Below, one piece after another: positions 36,194-46,068 of a stretch of 64,000 bases of DNA. Location: NCBI RefSeq assembly GCF_012971725.1, contig NZ_CP048833.1, positions 4,030,001 through 4,094,000 of the forward strand, in the 5' to 3' direction. Source of the stretch: Pseudomonas multiresinivorans (GTDB lineage: Bacteria; Pseudomonadota; Gammaproteobacteria; Pseudomonadales; Pseudomonadaceae). The notes below the pieces were generated by a model. It was given only the letters and a program-made list of their open reading frames with translations. It had not been told where the DNA came from and did no database searches. The position numbers were made by a program, and so were the translations under genes. How positions within the stretch are numbered: position 1 is the first letter of the stretch; each line of letters begins with the position of its first letter.

Positions 36194-36786
36194 ACCCGCT
36201 CCCAGAGATCGCGGATGTCCTTGCCGGCGATGTAGATGATCAGCACGCTCAGGGCGGCCATCGCCAGCAGGCCGATGCCGGGGATCACGTCGAGCAGGCC
36301 GGCCAGCTTGATCACCGCGACCATGGTGCCCAGCAGGCAGACCTCCAGCATGCTCCAGGGACGCAGGGACTCCAGCCAGCGCATGCAGCCGGCGAAGGCC
36401 GGCGCGCGGCGCCCGCCCAGGGCGAAGCCGAGCACCCAGATCAGCAGCGTTACCTGCAGCGCCGGCGCGAGGATGATGGCCAGCGCTGTCACCAGTGCGA
36501 TGAAGGTGATGGGGCCGCTGCTCAGGATCATCACCGCGTCCCACAGCGTCGCCGAATTGCTCAGGCCCTGCATGCTGATGGTCATCACCGGGTAACTGTT
36601 GGCGAAAGCCAGCAGCACCGCGCCGGTCAGCGCCAGCGCCAGACGTTGCTGCACGGACATTGCGTTGTGCCGATGCAGTACCCCGCCGCAGCGCACGCAC
36701 AGTGCACGCTGGTGTCGCTGCAACGGCTGGCGTTCGTACACCGCGTCGCAGTACTCACAGATGATCAGGTCGCTGGCTGCTGCCAT
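36190..36786 (-). CDS. pqiA1: PqiA domain protein, first half
   Basis: A 198-residue protein with zinc-binding CEYC and CVRCG motifs around residue 9-35 and four hydrophobic helices, including FANSYPVMTISMQGLSNSAT and RPWSMLEVCLLGTMVAVIKL. ATG at 36786 starts MAAASDLI; an in-frame extension to 36879 lies in the divergent promoter region. First gene of the pqiA1-A2-B-C operon, divergent from the AspT-like exchanger. Confidence 0.9.
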   Translation of the reverse strand: MAAASDLIICEYCDAVYERQPLQRHQRALCVRCGGVLHRHNAMSVQQRLALALTGAVLLAFANSYPVMTISMQGLSNSATLWDAVMILSSGPITFIALVTALAIILAPALQVTLLIWVLGFALGGRRAPAFAGCMRWLESLRPWSMLEVCLLGTMVAVIKLAGLLDVIPGIGLLAMAALSVLIIYIAGKDIRDLWERV

Positions 36787-37035
36787 GGGCGCTCTCGTGG
36801 TGAGCCGGCGCACGGCGCCGGCCAGGGAAATCGCTATCCACGACGAGAGCCTGGGCACAGGCTCTGGAGCGATCCACATGAAGTCAGCACAAGACTAGTC
36901 GAGGATTTTCGATGGCGGGGGTCGCGCGGCGAAATCGCACTAAAGAGAAAGTCGTTCCACACTCCCCTGCATAACGGCAGCCCGGCATTCACCGTCCATA
37001 CTGCTCGGACGCCACTTCGACAGGGAGCCGCGTCG

Positions 37036-38724
37036 ATGCTCGATTTTTTCCTCCACGCCTTGCGCGCCAACCCCGAGATTGCCGTGTTCCTGGCGATCTC
37101 CCTGGGGGTTCTGCTGGGGCGGATCCAGATCGGCAGCTTTCACCTGGGCTCGGTCGCCGGCGCGCTGCTGATGGGCCTGCTGATCGGGCAGATCGGCCTG
37201 GAAGTGCCCCATGAGCTGAAGTCGGTGTTCTTCGCGCTGTTCATCTATGCCGTCGGTTTCAAGAGCGGCCCGGAGTTCTTCGGCAGCCTCAATCGCGGCA
37301 CCCTGAAGCTGGTACTGCTTTCCGTGGTGCTCTGCGCCACTGCCCTGGGCGTCATCCTCGGCATGTATCACCTGTTCCACTTCGACGCCGGCTTCACCGC
37401 CGGCCTGGGCGCGGGAGCACTGACCGACACGGCGATCATGGGCACCGCCAGCAGCGCCATCTCCCAGCTGGCCATCGACGATGCCGCCAAGATCCAGCTC
37501 AACAGCCACATGGCGGTGGCCTACGCCATCACCTACCTGTTCGGCACCATCGGCCTGATCGTCTTCGTCGGCAGCATCGCGCCGAAGCTGCTACGCGTCG
37601 ACCTGCGCCAGAGCGCGCGCGAGCTGGAGCGGGAGCTGGGCATCGAGCGCGAAGAAAACGCCATCAGCATTCCCTACACCCGCATCGTCGTCCGTGCCCA
37701 TCGTGCCCAGTCGGCGGCAGCGATCGGCCAGCGCATCGCCGCTGTCGAGGCGCTGCACGCCGCGCTGAGCGTGGAGCGGGTCATCCGTGGCGGCCAGATT
37801 CTCGAGCGCGACCCGCAATTGCGCCTGGAGAGCGGCGACATCCTCGGCGTCTACGCCCTGCGCGAAGCCGTGGCCGACCTCAACGACTGGATCGGCCCGG
37901 AAATCGACAACCCCGACAGCATGTCCTTCGCCACCCGCGATGCCGACATCGTCCTGACCTCGCCCCGGCTGGCCGGCAAGACCATCCACCAAATCAAGAC
38001 GCTGCTGGTCGGCGCCGACCGAATGGGCTGCTACATCCGCTCCATTACGCGGCAAGGCCTGGAGCTGCCGCTGCTGCCCGACACCGTGCTGCGCCGTGGC
38101 GACGTCATCACTTTGGTCGGCCGCACGGCCAGCGTCGAGGCGCTGGCAGCGCAGATCGGCCGCATCCGGGCGAGCAATTACAAGAGCGATATCGCCATCC
38201 ATACCCTGGGCATGGTCGTGGGGTCGCTGGTCGGCATGCTCTCCACCCACATCGGCATGATTCCGGTAGAACTGGGCATCGGTGGCGGCATGCTGCTCGC
38301 CGGCCTGCTGATCGGCTGGTACAACTCGCGACATCCCGAAGTGGGCGCCCTGCCCCCGGCCGCACAGTGGGCCTTCTCGGAGTTCGGGCTGACCGCCTTC
38401 GGCGCCGTGGTGGGGCTGCTGGCCGGCCCCGCCGCCATCGCCGCGATCCAGAGCCAGGGCGCGGCGCTGCTGCTCTCCGGCGCCCTGGTGACCATCATCC
38501 CGCCGCTGGTGACGCTCTACTTCGGCCGCTACGTCCTGGGGCTGCACCCGATGATCCTGTTCGGCGCCCTGGCCGGCGCGCAGACCGAAGCGGCCTCGAT
38601 GAACAAGATCATCGAGCAGTCCGGCAGCAATACACCCGTCATTGGCTTCACGGTGTGCTACGCCATTTCCAACGTACTGCTGGCGGTGTGCGGTCCGATC
38701 ATCGTCGCCGTCACGGCGGGCTGA
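37036..38724 (+). CDS. Aspartate:alanine exchanger (AspT/YidE) family transporter
   Basis: A 562-residue transporter of the AAEx family: five to six helices (1-185), two central RCK_C/TrkA-C domains (about 200-380), and a second block of helices (390-562). Motifs include GLGAGALTDTAIMGTASSAI and the repeated GALAGAQTEAASMNKIIEQS near the C-terminus. AspT exchanges aspartate for alanine; whether this member does so is inferred. AGGGAG about nine bases before 37036 supports the start. Confidence 0.88.
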   Translation: MLDFFLHALRANPEIAVFLAISLGVLLGRIQIGSFHLGSVAGALLMGLLIGQIGLEVPHELKSVFFALFIYAVGFKSGPEFFGSLNRGTLKLVLLSVVLCATALGVILGMYHLFHFDAGFTAGLGAGALTDTAIMGTASSAISQLAIDDAAKIQLNSHMAVAYAITYLFGTIGLIVFVGSIAPKLLRVDLRQSARELERELGIEREENAISIPYTRIVVRAHRAQSAAAIGQRIAAVEALHAALSVERVIRGGQILERDPQLRLESGDILGVYALREAVADLNDWIGPEIDNPDSMSFATRDADIVLTSPRLAGKTIHQIKTLLVGADRMGCYIRSITRQGLELPLLPDTVLRRGDVITLVGRTASVEALAAQIGRIRASNYKSDIAIHTLGMVVGSLVGMLSTHIGMIPVELGIGGGMLLAGLLIGWYNSRHPEVGALPPAAQWAFSEFGLTAFGAVVGLLAGPAAIAAIQSQGAALLLSGALVTIIPPLVTLYFGRYVLGLHPMILFGALAGAQTEAASMNKIIEQSGSNTPVIGFTVCYAISNVLLAVCGPIIVAVTAG

Positions 38725-38787
38725 GCCCGCCATCGATTCACCGGCTGCGTTGCGCTGTCGTCGGCCGGCTTCCCCAAGGAGGTCGAA

Positions 38788-39396
38788 ATGCTGAAGTTCA
38801 TCCGCACCACCATCGCCGGTGGGCTGCTGTTCATCCTGCCGCTGGTACTGGTGTTCGTCCTGGTCGAGAAGGCCATCCACCTGCTCGCGCCAGCGGTGCA
38901 GAAGCTCCTTCCGCTGTTCACCGGCTTCACCGCGCTGGGTGTCACGGAGATCACCCTGGCCTGCATCGTCCTGCTCGCTCTGCTGTGCTTCCTCGCCGGG
39001 CTGCTGGCCAGGACCCGCGCGGCCAGCGCGGCGCTGCAGACGCTGGAGGACCGGCTGCTGAGCAACCTGCCCGGTTACCCCCTGCTCAAGGACGCCGCCG
39101 CACGCTTCACCGGGATGGATGACGTGGGGGCGGCGAAGGTCGGCCTGGTGAGCGAGGATGTCGGATTTCGCTTCGCGCTGATCTTCGAGGAGCGCGACGA
39201 CTGGCTGCTCGTCTACCTGCCGGATGGCGGACCAGCCGGCGGCACCGCCGGTGAAGTACGGATGGTTCCCGCCAGTTCGGTACGGATCACCGATATCCCC
39301 TGGCTGCCCCTGCTGGGCTGCCTGCGCCGGGGCGGGCTCGGCGCCCTGGAGTTGGCCGCCCGGCACATGGGCGAGGATGGCAGCCCGCGGCCCTGA
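38788..39396 (+). CDS. DUF502 family membrane protein
   Basis: A 202-residue protein with two helices (about 8-28 and 50-72) and a soluble C-terminal domain containing LPGYPLLKDAAARFTGMDD and an MVPASSVRITDIPW segment, typical of DUF502. A strong AAGGAGG site seven bases upstream sets the start. It follows the AspT-like gene by 63 bases and is probably co-transcribed. Function unknown. Confidence 0.85.
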   Translation: MLKFIRTTIAGGLLFILPLVLVFVLVEKAIHLLAPAVQKLLPLFTGFTALGVTEITLACIVLLALLCFLAGLLARTRAASAALQTLEDRLLSNLPGYPLLKDAAARFTGMDDVGAAKVGLVSEDVGFRFALIFEERDDWLLVYLPDGGPAGGTAGEVRMVPASSVRITDIPWLPLLGCLRRGGLGALELAARHMGEDGSPRP

Positions 39397-39417
39397 CGCG
39401 GGCCCCGCGCCGGGGGC

Positions 39418-41955
39418 TCAGCGCTCGCCGAGGAACCAGCGGTAGTAGGGATTGTCGCCGTCCTCCCGGACCACCTGCCGCGCCTCGCGGGCCCAGGCCT
39501 GCCGGTCGCCGCGATACGCACTCAGGCTCATGTCGTAGAAGCGCCGCAGCCTTGCCCAGTTATCGTCTACCGAGGCGCGAACCGAAGGCACGGCGTTCTC
39601 CAGGGGCGGCGCGGTGCGCAGGGCCAGCAGCGTCGGCAGGACACGGGCAATTTCCTTCGAGCGGACCCAGGGCGCGTACTCGATGCGCGGCTGGTCGTCG
39701 GTCACCGGCGCCGCATCGCCGGCGTACCGCACCAGGCCATCGCGATCGGTCACCCAGGTGGCGAGCAGTGCTTCGACCGAATCGATGCCGACCTCGCTCA
39801 AGGCCTGTGCCACGTCGGGCTGCTCGAAGCGCGCGCGGATACGCGTCACATCCAGGTGCAGGGGCCGCAGCGAGCCAACCAGGAGCATTTCGTGAAACTC
39901 GGTGGTCCAGAGCGTGGCATTGGGGAATACATCGATGAAGCTGCGCACCAGGGAGCGGCTTTCCTCATCGTTCTGCGTCGGCAACGGCAACCACTGGGCG
40001 ACTATCCCGCCCTCTTCCAGACGCGATGCCGCCAGCTCATAGAAGTCCCGCGAGTAGAGGTTGACCACCCCGGCAGCCGAGGGCGGCGGCGGTTCGAGCG
40101 TGATCATGTCGTAGCGTTCGGTGCTGCGCAGCAGTTCACGACGACCATCGCGCAGGCGGATATCCAGACGTGGGTCATGGATCGCGTCGAAGTTGCCCTT
40201 GAAGCGAGGGGCGGCGGCCAGTACCTCGGGCAGCAACTCGGCCACCACCGGGTGCTGCAGGTCGCGATAACGCAGCATCGCGCCTGCGGTAATGCCCGTG
40301 CCGAAACCGATGACCAACGCAGAACGCGGCTCGCCGTTATGGATCAGTAGCGGCAACAGCGCTTGCAGTCGCATGTAGCGCAGCGACGGCATGGCATCGC
40401 CGGTGTTGGAAACGCCCTGGATGTAGAGGCGGCTGAAACGGTTGTCGCCCCGGCCCTGCTCGATCACCGCCACAGTGCCGCCGCGACCCTCGGCATAGAA
40501 GCTGATCTGCCCGTTGCGCGCCCCCGGCATCAGCTGCGCCAGGTGCTGCGGTGGTGTCAGCGCGCCGATGGCCAGCGTCAGGACCGCGACCATGGCGACG
40601 CCAATGCGCAGGACCCTGCCCACGCCATCCCCCCGCCAGACTGCCAGCAGGCCGATGAGTGCAGCCAAAGCTCCGAGGACCGCCAGGGTACGCACCAGGC
40701 CGATCCCCGGCACCAGGACGAAACCGGTCAGCATCACGCCGACGATGCCGCCCAGGGTATTGAGCGCCACCACCATGCCCACATCGCGGCCCACGTGCTG
40801 CTGGTCCACCGCCAAACGCAGGGCGATGGGGAATGCCGCCCCCAGCAGGGTCGTCGGCAGGAACACCACGCACAGCGCGGCCACGGCGAAGCGCGCGCAC
40901 ATGCCCGCCAGTTCGGTGCCACCGGCCTGCAGCACCAGCCATTCGGCACGGGTCTGCAGGGCGACCAGCCAGGCACCCAGCCCAGCGACCTGCAGGATGG
41001 CCAGCAACCCGGCCGCCGCGATGAGCAGGCCGAACAGGCCCCAGGGGTCGCGAACGCGGTCCGCGCGCCGGGCATACAGGGCGCTGCCCAGCACCAGGCC
41101 GCAAAGATAAGTGGCCAGCACCACGGCGAAGGCAAAGGTCCGGGTGCTCATGAACTGGACGATGGATTGCGTCCAGACCACCTCGTAACCCAGCGCGACG
41201 CCACCCGCCACGCAGTAAAGGGCGATGGCCAGGCGCGCCGCCTTGCTGCGCGGAGCGGCCAGCGATTCACCTTCGATCACCGGCGTGGCGGGCTCGCGCC
41301 GCAGCGTCAGCGCGCCTGCGGCAGCGATCAGATTGAACACAGCCGCCGCAAAGGCGCTCGCCAGCACGCCAAGCATCGGCAGGAAGACGAACGCCGCCAT
41401 CAGCGTGCCGGCGATGGCGCCAGCGGTATTGGCAGCGTAGAGACCGCCGCCCGTGCGGCCCATCTGCCCGTCGGCGGGCTCCACGGCGCGCACCAGCACC
41501 GGCAGCGTGCCGCCCATGAAGAATGCCGGCACGCCCACCAGCACCAACGGCAGCGCCCAGGCCAGGATGCCGAACGCTTCCTCCAGAAACGCGAAAGCGC
41601 TGGCGGCATTGGCCAGCGCCACGGTGGACGCGACGGCCAGCAGCGCCACCAGAACCTCCAGCGCCGCATAGAGTCGCAGCGGCCGCGCCAGCCGATCGGC
41701 GAGCCGCCCGAAAGCCAGTCCTCCCAGCGCCAGCCCGGCGAAGAAGGCGCTGATCGCCGTGGTCACGGCGTACACCTCCACACCGACCACCAGCGACAAC
41801 TGCTTCACCCAGAGCACCTGGAACACCAGCGCCGCACCGCCGGAAGCAAACAGCAGCAGAGCCGGCATCCACATGGCCAGCCGGCGCGGAACGCCAACGG
41901 CAGCCTGTCTGGCGGGGCGAGCATTCATGGTCGACGAACTGACAGGTGACGGCAT
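39418..41955 (-). CDS. Membrane-fused spermidine-synthase-like protein
   Basis: An 845-residue fusion: about fourteen hydrophobic helices (residues 27-470) followed by a Rossmann methyltransferase-like domain of the spermidine synthase superfamily (about 490-735). The nucleotide loop is ALVIGFGTGITAGAML and the acidic residue after strand two is in VVAELLPEVL. Where true synthases have the catalytic aspartates, this protein reads ITLEPPPPSAAGVVNLYS. It therefore probably does not transfer aminopropyl groups. ATG at 41955 or 41928 (MNARPAR) are both possible. It is minus-strand, downstream of the sulfatase. Confidence 0.85.
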   Translation of the reverse strand: MPSPVSSSTMNARPARQAAVGVPRRLAMWMPALLLFASGGAALVFQVLWVKQLSLVVGVEVYAVTTAISAFFAGLALGGLAFGRLADRLARPLRLYAALEVLVALLAVASTVALANAASAFAFLEEAFGILAWALPLVLVGVPAFFMGGTLPVLVRAVEPADGQMGRTGGGLYAANTAGAIAGTLMAAFVFLPMLGVLASAFAAAVFNLIAAAGALTLRREPATPVIEGESLAAPRSKAARLAIALYCVAGGVALGYEVVWTQSIVQFMSTRTFAFAVVLATYLCGLVLGSALYARRADRVRDPWGLFGLLIAAAGLLAILQVAGLGAWLVALQTRAEWLVLQAGGTELAGMCARFAVAALCVVFLPTTLLGAAFPIALRLAVDQQHVGRDVGMVVALNTLGGIVGVMLTGFVLVPGIGLVRTLAVLGALAALIGLLAVWRGDGVGRVLRIGVAMVAVLTLAIGALTPPQHLAQLMPGARNGQISFYAEGRGGTVAVIEQGRGDNRFSRLYIQGVSNTGDAMPSLRYMRLQALLPLLIHNGEPRSALVIGFGTGITAGAMLRYRDLQHPVVAELLPEVLAAAPRFKGNFDAIHDPRLDIRLRDGRRELLRSTERYDMITLEPPPPSAAGVVNLYSRDFYELAASRLEEGGIVAQWLPLPTQNDEESRSLVRSFIDVFPNATLWTTEFHEMLLVGSLRPLHLDVTRIRARFEQPDVAQALSEVGIDSVEALLATWVTDRDGLVRYAGDAAPVTDDQPRIEYAPWVRSKEIARVLPTLLALRTAPPLENAVPSVRASVDDNWARLRRFYDMSLSAYRGDRQAWAREARQVVREDGDNPYYRWFLGER

Positions 41956-41979
41956 CGGGACAACCTTGTCGAACAGAAG

Positions 41980-42013
41980 AATCCCCGCGACAGCACGGCT
42001 GTCGCGGGGATTG
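41980..42013. terminator. Hairpin after the sulfatase gene
   Basis: A long perfect stem aatccccgcgacag / ctgtcgcggggatt lies 40 bases beyond the sulfatase stop. The T run is weak, so it may stabilise rather than end the transcript. Confidence 0.6.
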
Positions 42014-42052
42014 AGGTGGGCAATGCCGGAGCGACGCCCAATGCGTGGATCA

Positions 42053-43627
42053 CTACTTGCTGCCCTGCTTCATCTTCGCTTCGATCTTCGCGTCCACATC
42101 CTTGCGAATCTGGTCGATGCTGAAGCTGGCCGGGCGCTGGCTCGGCGGGTAGTCGACGAAGGTCTGCAAGAAGGCCGCCGCCTTGCGCGTGCCCTGGAAC
42201 AGCAGGTAGTCGTTCTTGGTCAGCCAGTCGTAGTACTGGTCGGAAACCACGTCCGCCCGCTCGTAGGGGTCCATGCGCAGGTTGAATAGTTTGGGTACCC
42301 GCAGGCAGGTGAATGGCTCGCTCCAGACCTGCAATCCGCCGGGAGCACGCTGCTCGCACCAGACGATCTTCCAGTTATCGAAGCGCATGCCCACCAGTTC
42401 AGCTTCGTCGTTGAAGTAGTAGAACTCCTTGCGCGCGCCCTTGTCGGTCTTGCCAGTCAGGTAGTCCAGTTGGTTGTAGCCGTCCAGATGCACCTTGAAG
42501 CTCTTGCCGCCGAGATCGGCGCCCTTGAGCAGGCGTTCCTTGATGTCGGTGTCACCGATGGCGGCCAGCAGCGTCGGGAACCAGTCCAGCCCGGAGAACA
42601 TCTGCGTGGAAACGCTGCCGGGCTTGATGTGGTTCGGCCAGCGGATCATCGCCGGCACGCGATAGGCACCCTCCCAGTTGGAGTTCTTTTCGTTGCGGAA
42701 CGGTGTGGTGGCGGCGTCTGGCCAGGACCATTGGTTAGGCCCGTTGTCAGTGGTGTAGACGACTATCGTATTGTCGGCGATCTTCAGATCATCCACCGCC
42801 TTGAGCAATTTCCCGACGTCGCCGTCGTGCTCGAGCATGCCATCGGCGTAGTCGTTGCCAGGCATGCCGCTCTGGCCCTGCATCGACTCACGCACGTGGG
42901 TGAAGGCATGCATGCGCGTCGTGTTCATCCAGACGAAGAACGGCTTGTCGGCCTTGACCTGCTTGTCCATGAAGTTGATCGCAGCCTGGGTGGTGTCGTC
43001 GTCGATGGTCTCCATGCGTTTGCTGGTCAGCGCACCGGTATCCTCGATCTTGCCGTCGGCGGTGGCCTTCAGCACGCCACGAGGTGAAGCGGCCTTGGTG
43101 AAGGCCTCGTCATCCTTGGGCCAGTACGGACGCTCGGGCTCTTCCTCGGCATTGAGGTGGTAGAGGTTGCCGAAGAACTCGTCGAAGCCGTGCTTGGTCG
43201 GCAGGTACTCGTCGCGGTCGCCCAGGTGGTTCTTGCCGAACTGGCCGGTGGCATAGCCGTGGGCCTTGAGCGCCTGGGCGATGGTGACATCGCGGTCCTG
43301 CAGACCGACCGGCACGCCCGGCATGCCAACCTTCGACAGCCCGGTACGCAGGATCGTCTGCCCGGTGATAAAGGTCGAACGCCCCGCGGTGCAGCTGTTC
43401 TCCGCGTAGTAGTCGGTGAACATCATGCCTTCCTTGGCGATGCGATCGATGTTCGGTGTCTGGTAGCCGACCACTCCGAACGAATAGGCGCTGATATTGG
43501 TCTGGCCGATATCGTCGCCGAAGATCACCAGGATGTTCGGTTTGTCAGCAGCGCTGGCGACCGTACACCCCACTATCGCGGTCGCCGCGAGGGCGAACTG
43601 CGATAACCATCTTCCCGTGCGCTTCAT
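42053..43627 (-). CDS. Exported arylsulfatase
   Basis: A 524-residue sulfatase with a Sec signal (cleavage after about ASA-27). Metal ligands begin at FGDDIGQTN (Asp38, Asp39), and the modification motif is C79-T-A-G-R, a CxAxR form in which Cys must become formylglycine. The rest of the active site is seen in GKNHLGDRDEYLP and YTTDNGPNQW. ATG at 43627 has GGAGAG seven bases upstream. It follows the HAD phosphatase gene by 108 bases on the same strand; no formylglycine-generating enzyme is encoded in this window. Substrate unknown. Confidence 0.9.
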   Translation of the reverse strand: MKRTGRWLSQFALAATAIVGCTVASAADKPNILVIFGDDIGQTNISAYSFGVVGYQTPNIDRIAKEGMMFTDYYAENSCTAGRSTFITGQTILRTGLSKVGMPGVPVGLQDRDVTIAQALKAHGYATGQFGKNHLGDRDEYLPTKHGFDEFFGNLYHLNAEEEPERPYWPKDDEAFTKAASPRGVLKATADGKIEDTGALTSKRMETIDDDTTQAAINFMDKQVKADKPFFVWMNTTRMHAFTHVRESMQGQSGMPGNDYADGMLEHDGDVGKLLKAVDDLKIADNTIVVYTTDNGPNQWSWPDAATTPFRNEKNSNWEGAYRVPAMIRWPNHIKPGSVSTQMFSGLDWFPTLLAAIGDTDIKERLLKGADLGGKSFKVHLDGYNQLDYLTGKTDKGARKEFYYFNDEAELVGMRFDNWKIVWCEQRAPGGLQVWSEPFTCLRVPKLFNLRMDPYERADVVSDQYYDWLTKNDYLLFQGTRKAAAFLQTFVDYPPSQRPASFSIDQIRKDVDAKIEAKMKQGSK

Positions 43628-43735
43628 TGTTGTCTCTCCATTCCAGTTTCTCATCGTTTGCCACGACTGCGTCACTGGAGATACCGACTGCTCGACTGGA
43701 GATCCCCGTGCCCCTGCGGTTTTCACTTGTTGGCC

Positions 43736-44731
43736 TTACTGATCAAACGGATAGATCCGCTTCCACTCCTTTGCCATGTCCACTACCACCCAGTCCCTGC
43801 TCTTCGCCACGTCGAGCGCCTTGTCCAGGCGCCCGACCTTGCTCTCTCGGTCATAGGCCCACTCCCGTGGGGCATCGGTGTGGTGCACCAGGCCGGCAAA
43901 GCGTAGACCCTTGCCAACGGTCGTCCACTGCAACATCTGCAGGTCGCCGTCGGAGTTGCCGAAGGCCAGGATCGGCCGGCGGCCGATGATGCTGTCGATG
44001 CTCTCCGGCTTGCCGGGGCCGTCGTCGTTGTGCACCAGCTTGGGCAGGCGCTGGATCGACAACTTGCCGTCGCGATCCTCGAAGCGGCTGCCCAGGGTGG
44101 TGCCGATCACCTGCTCCGGAGGAATACCGTAGACCTCCTCAGCGAAGGCGCGCATGAATGCCACTTCGCCGCCGGAGACGATGTAGGTCTTGAAGCCGTT
44201 GGCCCGCAGGTAGCCCAGCAGCTCCAGCATCGGCTGGAACACCATCTCGGTGTAGGGCCTGTGGCTGCGCGGGTGCCTGGCGCTGGCAAGCCAGCGGCGG
44301 GCGTTGGCGATGAAGTCCTCGGTACTCATCCCCGAATGGGTGGCGGCGACTATCTCCAGGATGCCGTTCATGCCGCTGGCGGCGAGGGTCTTCTGGTCGC
44401 CCTCGAGCACCGCCTTGAACGGCTGCTTCTGCTTCCACTCCGGATGCTGCGGCGCCTGCCGCTTCACCTCGTCCAGGGCGAAGAGCACCTGGAAGTACAT
44501 CGGCTGCTCGCTCCACAACGTACCGTCGTTATCGAACACGGCGATGCGCTCGGCCGGCGGCACGAAGTCCTTGCCGCCCTCGTGGGTCACGGCCTCGACG
44601 AACTCGATGATCGCCTGCCGCGAGGGCCCTTCGTTCCACGACGGCAACGCGTCCGCCGCCTGAACCAGCAGCGGCAGGCAGAGCAGCAGGAGCATCCAAC
44701 GGGCAATCGGTCGCGCAAGGTACGAAGGCAT
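43736..44731 (-). CDS. Periplasmic HAD-family phosphatase
   Basis: A 331-residue protein with a signal peptide (MLLLLCLPLLVQAADA, cleavage near 33) and a HAD fold. Motif I is AVFDNDGTLW with Asp nucleophile, motif II is TYIVSGG and motif IV is ILAFGNSDGDLQML. The N-terminal SYLARPIARW is basic. It lies 14 bases downstream of batD in the same direction and may be co-transcribed with the Bat operon. Specificity cannot be read; a phosphoserine-phosphatase-like activity is possible. Confidence 0.85.
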   Translation of the reverse strand: MPSYLARPIARWMLLLLCLPLLVQAADALPSWNEGPSRQAIIEFVEAVTHEGGKDFVPPAERIAVFDNDGTLWSEQPMYFQVLFALDEVKRQAPQHPEWKQKQPFKAVLEGDQKTLAASGMNGILEIVAATHSGMSTEDFIANARRWLASARHPRSHRPYTEMVFQPMLELLGYLRANGFKTYIVSGGEVAFMRAFAEEVYGIPPEQVIGTTLGSRFEDRDGKLSIQRLPKLVHNDDGPGKPESIDSIIGRRPILAFGNSDGDLQMLQWTTVGKGLRFAGLVHHTDAPREWAYDRESKVGRLDKALDVAKSRDWVVVDMAKEWKRIYPFDQ

Positions 44732-44745
44732 GTCACATCCCTGGA

Positions 44746-46068
44746 TCACGGATTCAAAGGTTTGAGGGCATGGGCCGGCGGGCTCGTCGGCTTGCCGTGG
44801 CCCATCTCCCGATGGATTACCGGCAACGCCTGTATCAGTTGGGCGGTCGCGCTACGCGCCTGCGCATCGGCCCGGCCGTAGCGGGCCCTGAGAAACGCTA
44901 GCAAAGAATTGCCAGGCTTGACGGAACCATCAGGCACTGCCGTGCTTAATTCACGACATCCGGTTGTCCGCCGCAGCCACAGGTACAGGGCACCGAGTTG
45001 CGGCGGGTCGCCCTTGAGCTGGGAGCGAACCTGGCGCCAGGCGTAGCCCGGCGATTCGCACCATGCCTGGCGGCGGCGTTCGATGGCATCCATCACGCCG
45101 GTACGCAACGGCGCGCCCCACCTATACGCGGCGTAACCCGCGCCCACCAGCACCGCCACTAACACAGCCAGCAGCAACCAGTGACGGGCGATACGCAATT
45201 GGGCATGGCGCCCCAGTTCGCGCAGGTCGTCGCTGATGGAGAAAGGCGCCTTGTAGACGGCCGCAGCCTGAGCCGACAGCTCCAGCGCAGGGACCGAAAC
45301 AGTACGTTCTTCCCCGCTGTCCGCCGCCCACCAGTGCAATTCGATGGGCGGCAGCTGGAAATCACCGGCCTGGTTGACCACGTAGGTGACCGCGTCCATG
45401 CGCTCACCGCCGCTGCTGCCGCCACGCCCATCGCTCAAAGCCTGCACTGTCGGAGACTGCACGTAGCGGCGCAGCCCCTCTACCTCGGCGAAGGCCGGCG
45501 CGGGGATCAGCATGGCCTGGGCGTTTTCGGCGGTGATGTGCAGGCTGCGGGTCACTCTGTCGCCCACCCGCAGTGGCTCGTGGGAAGCCTTGAGCTGCTG
45601 GGTGATCTGCACCTGGCTGGCGACCAGGCGCTGACCGCCTTCGGCAGCAACGCCCGCGGGGGCCTTGGCGGTGAAGTGAAGCGGCTGGCTGGTGATCTTC
45701 ACCGGACCGCTGCCCTGCCCTGGCTGCACCTGGATGTCCAGCGCAGGCAGCGTGAACTCCCCGGCATTCTGCGGGGTGATCTGGTAGCCGTAGCGCAGGC
45801 CGAAGAACGGCTTCCCGGCGATCTTCTCGTTGAGGTGGGCAGCCTCGCTGCTCGGCTCGGAGACCACCGCGCCGGCGACCTTCAGCGCGGGCAGCTGCGG
45901 CGGCTGGGCAAACCAGGTGTCCACCAGCAGATCGACCTGCAGCGTGAGCGTCCCACCGACCAGCACCGAATCGCCCGGCAGCAGTTGGGTACGGACCTTC
46001 ACCTCCGGCTCGGCGGCCAGCCCCAGCAAAGGCCAGCACAGCAACAGGCAGAGCAGCGCGCGCCTCAT
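44746..46068 (-). CDS. batD: BatD-like membrane protein
   Basis: A 440-residue BatD family protein: signal MRRALLCLLLCWPLLGLAA, an extended beta-rich periplasmic region with repeated Ig-like modules, one helix near 310-335 (LLLAVLVAVLVGAGY) and a cytoplasmic helical tail. ATG at 46068 overlaps the BatB stop by four bases; upstream residues to 46152 have no support. Last of the six Bat genes. In other bacteria BatD acts with BatA-B in oxygen or envelope stress tolerance. Confidence 0.9.
   Translation of the reverse strand: MRRALLCLLLCWPLLGLAAEPEVKVRTQLLPGDSVLVGGTLTLQVDLLVDTWFAQPPQLPALKVAGAVVSEPSSEAAHLNEKIAGKPFFGLRYGYQITPQNAGEFTLPALDIQVQPGQGSGPVKITSQPLHFTAKAPAGVAAEGGQRLVASQVQITQQLKASHEPLRVGDRVTRSLHITAENAQAMLIPAPAFAEVEGLRRYVQSPTVQALSDGRGGSSGGERMDAVTYVVNQAGDFQLPPIELHWWAADSGEERTVSVPALELSAQAAAVYKAPFSISDDLRELGRHAQLRIARHWLLLAVLVAVLVGAGYAAYRWGAPLRTGVMDAIERRRQAWCESPGYAWRQVRSQLKGDPPQLGALYLWLRRTTGCRELSTAVPDGSVKPGNSLLAFLRARYGRADAQARSATAQLIQALPVIHREMGHGKPTSPPAHALKPLNP

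Noticed and set aside
37591..39366. A 591-codon minus-strand open frame
   Set aside because: Antisense to the AspT-like and DUF502 genes, which show transmembrane and RCK patterns.
40363..41949. A 528-codon plus-strand open frame rich in His and Gln
   Set aside because: Antisense to the spermidine-synthase-like gene; no motif.
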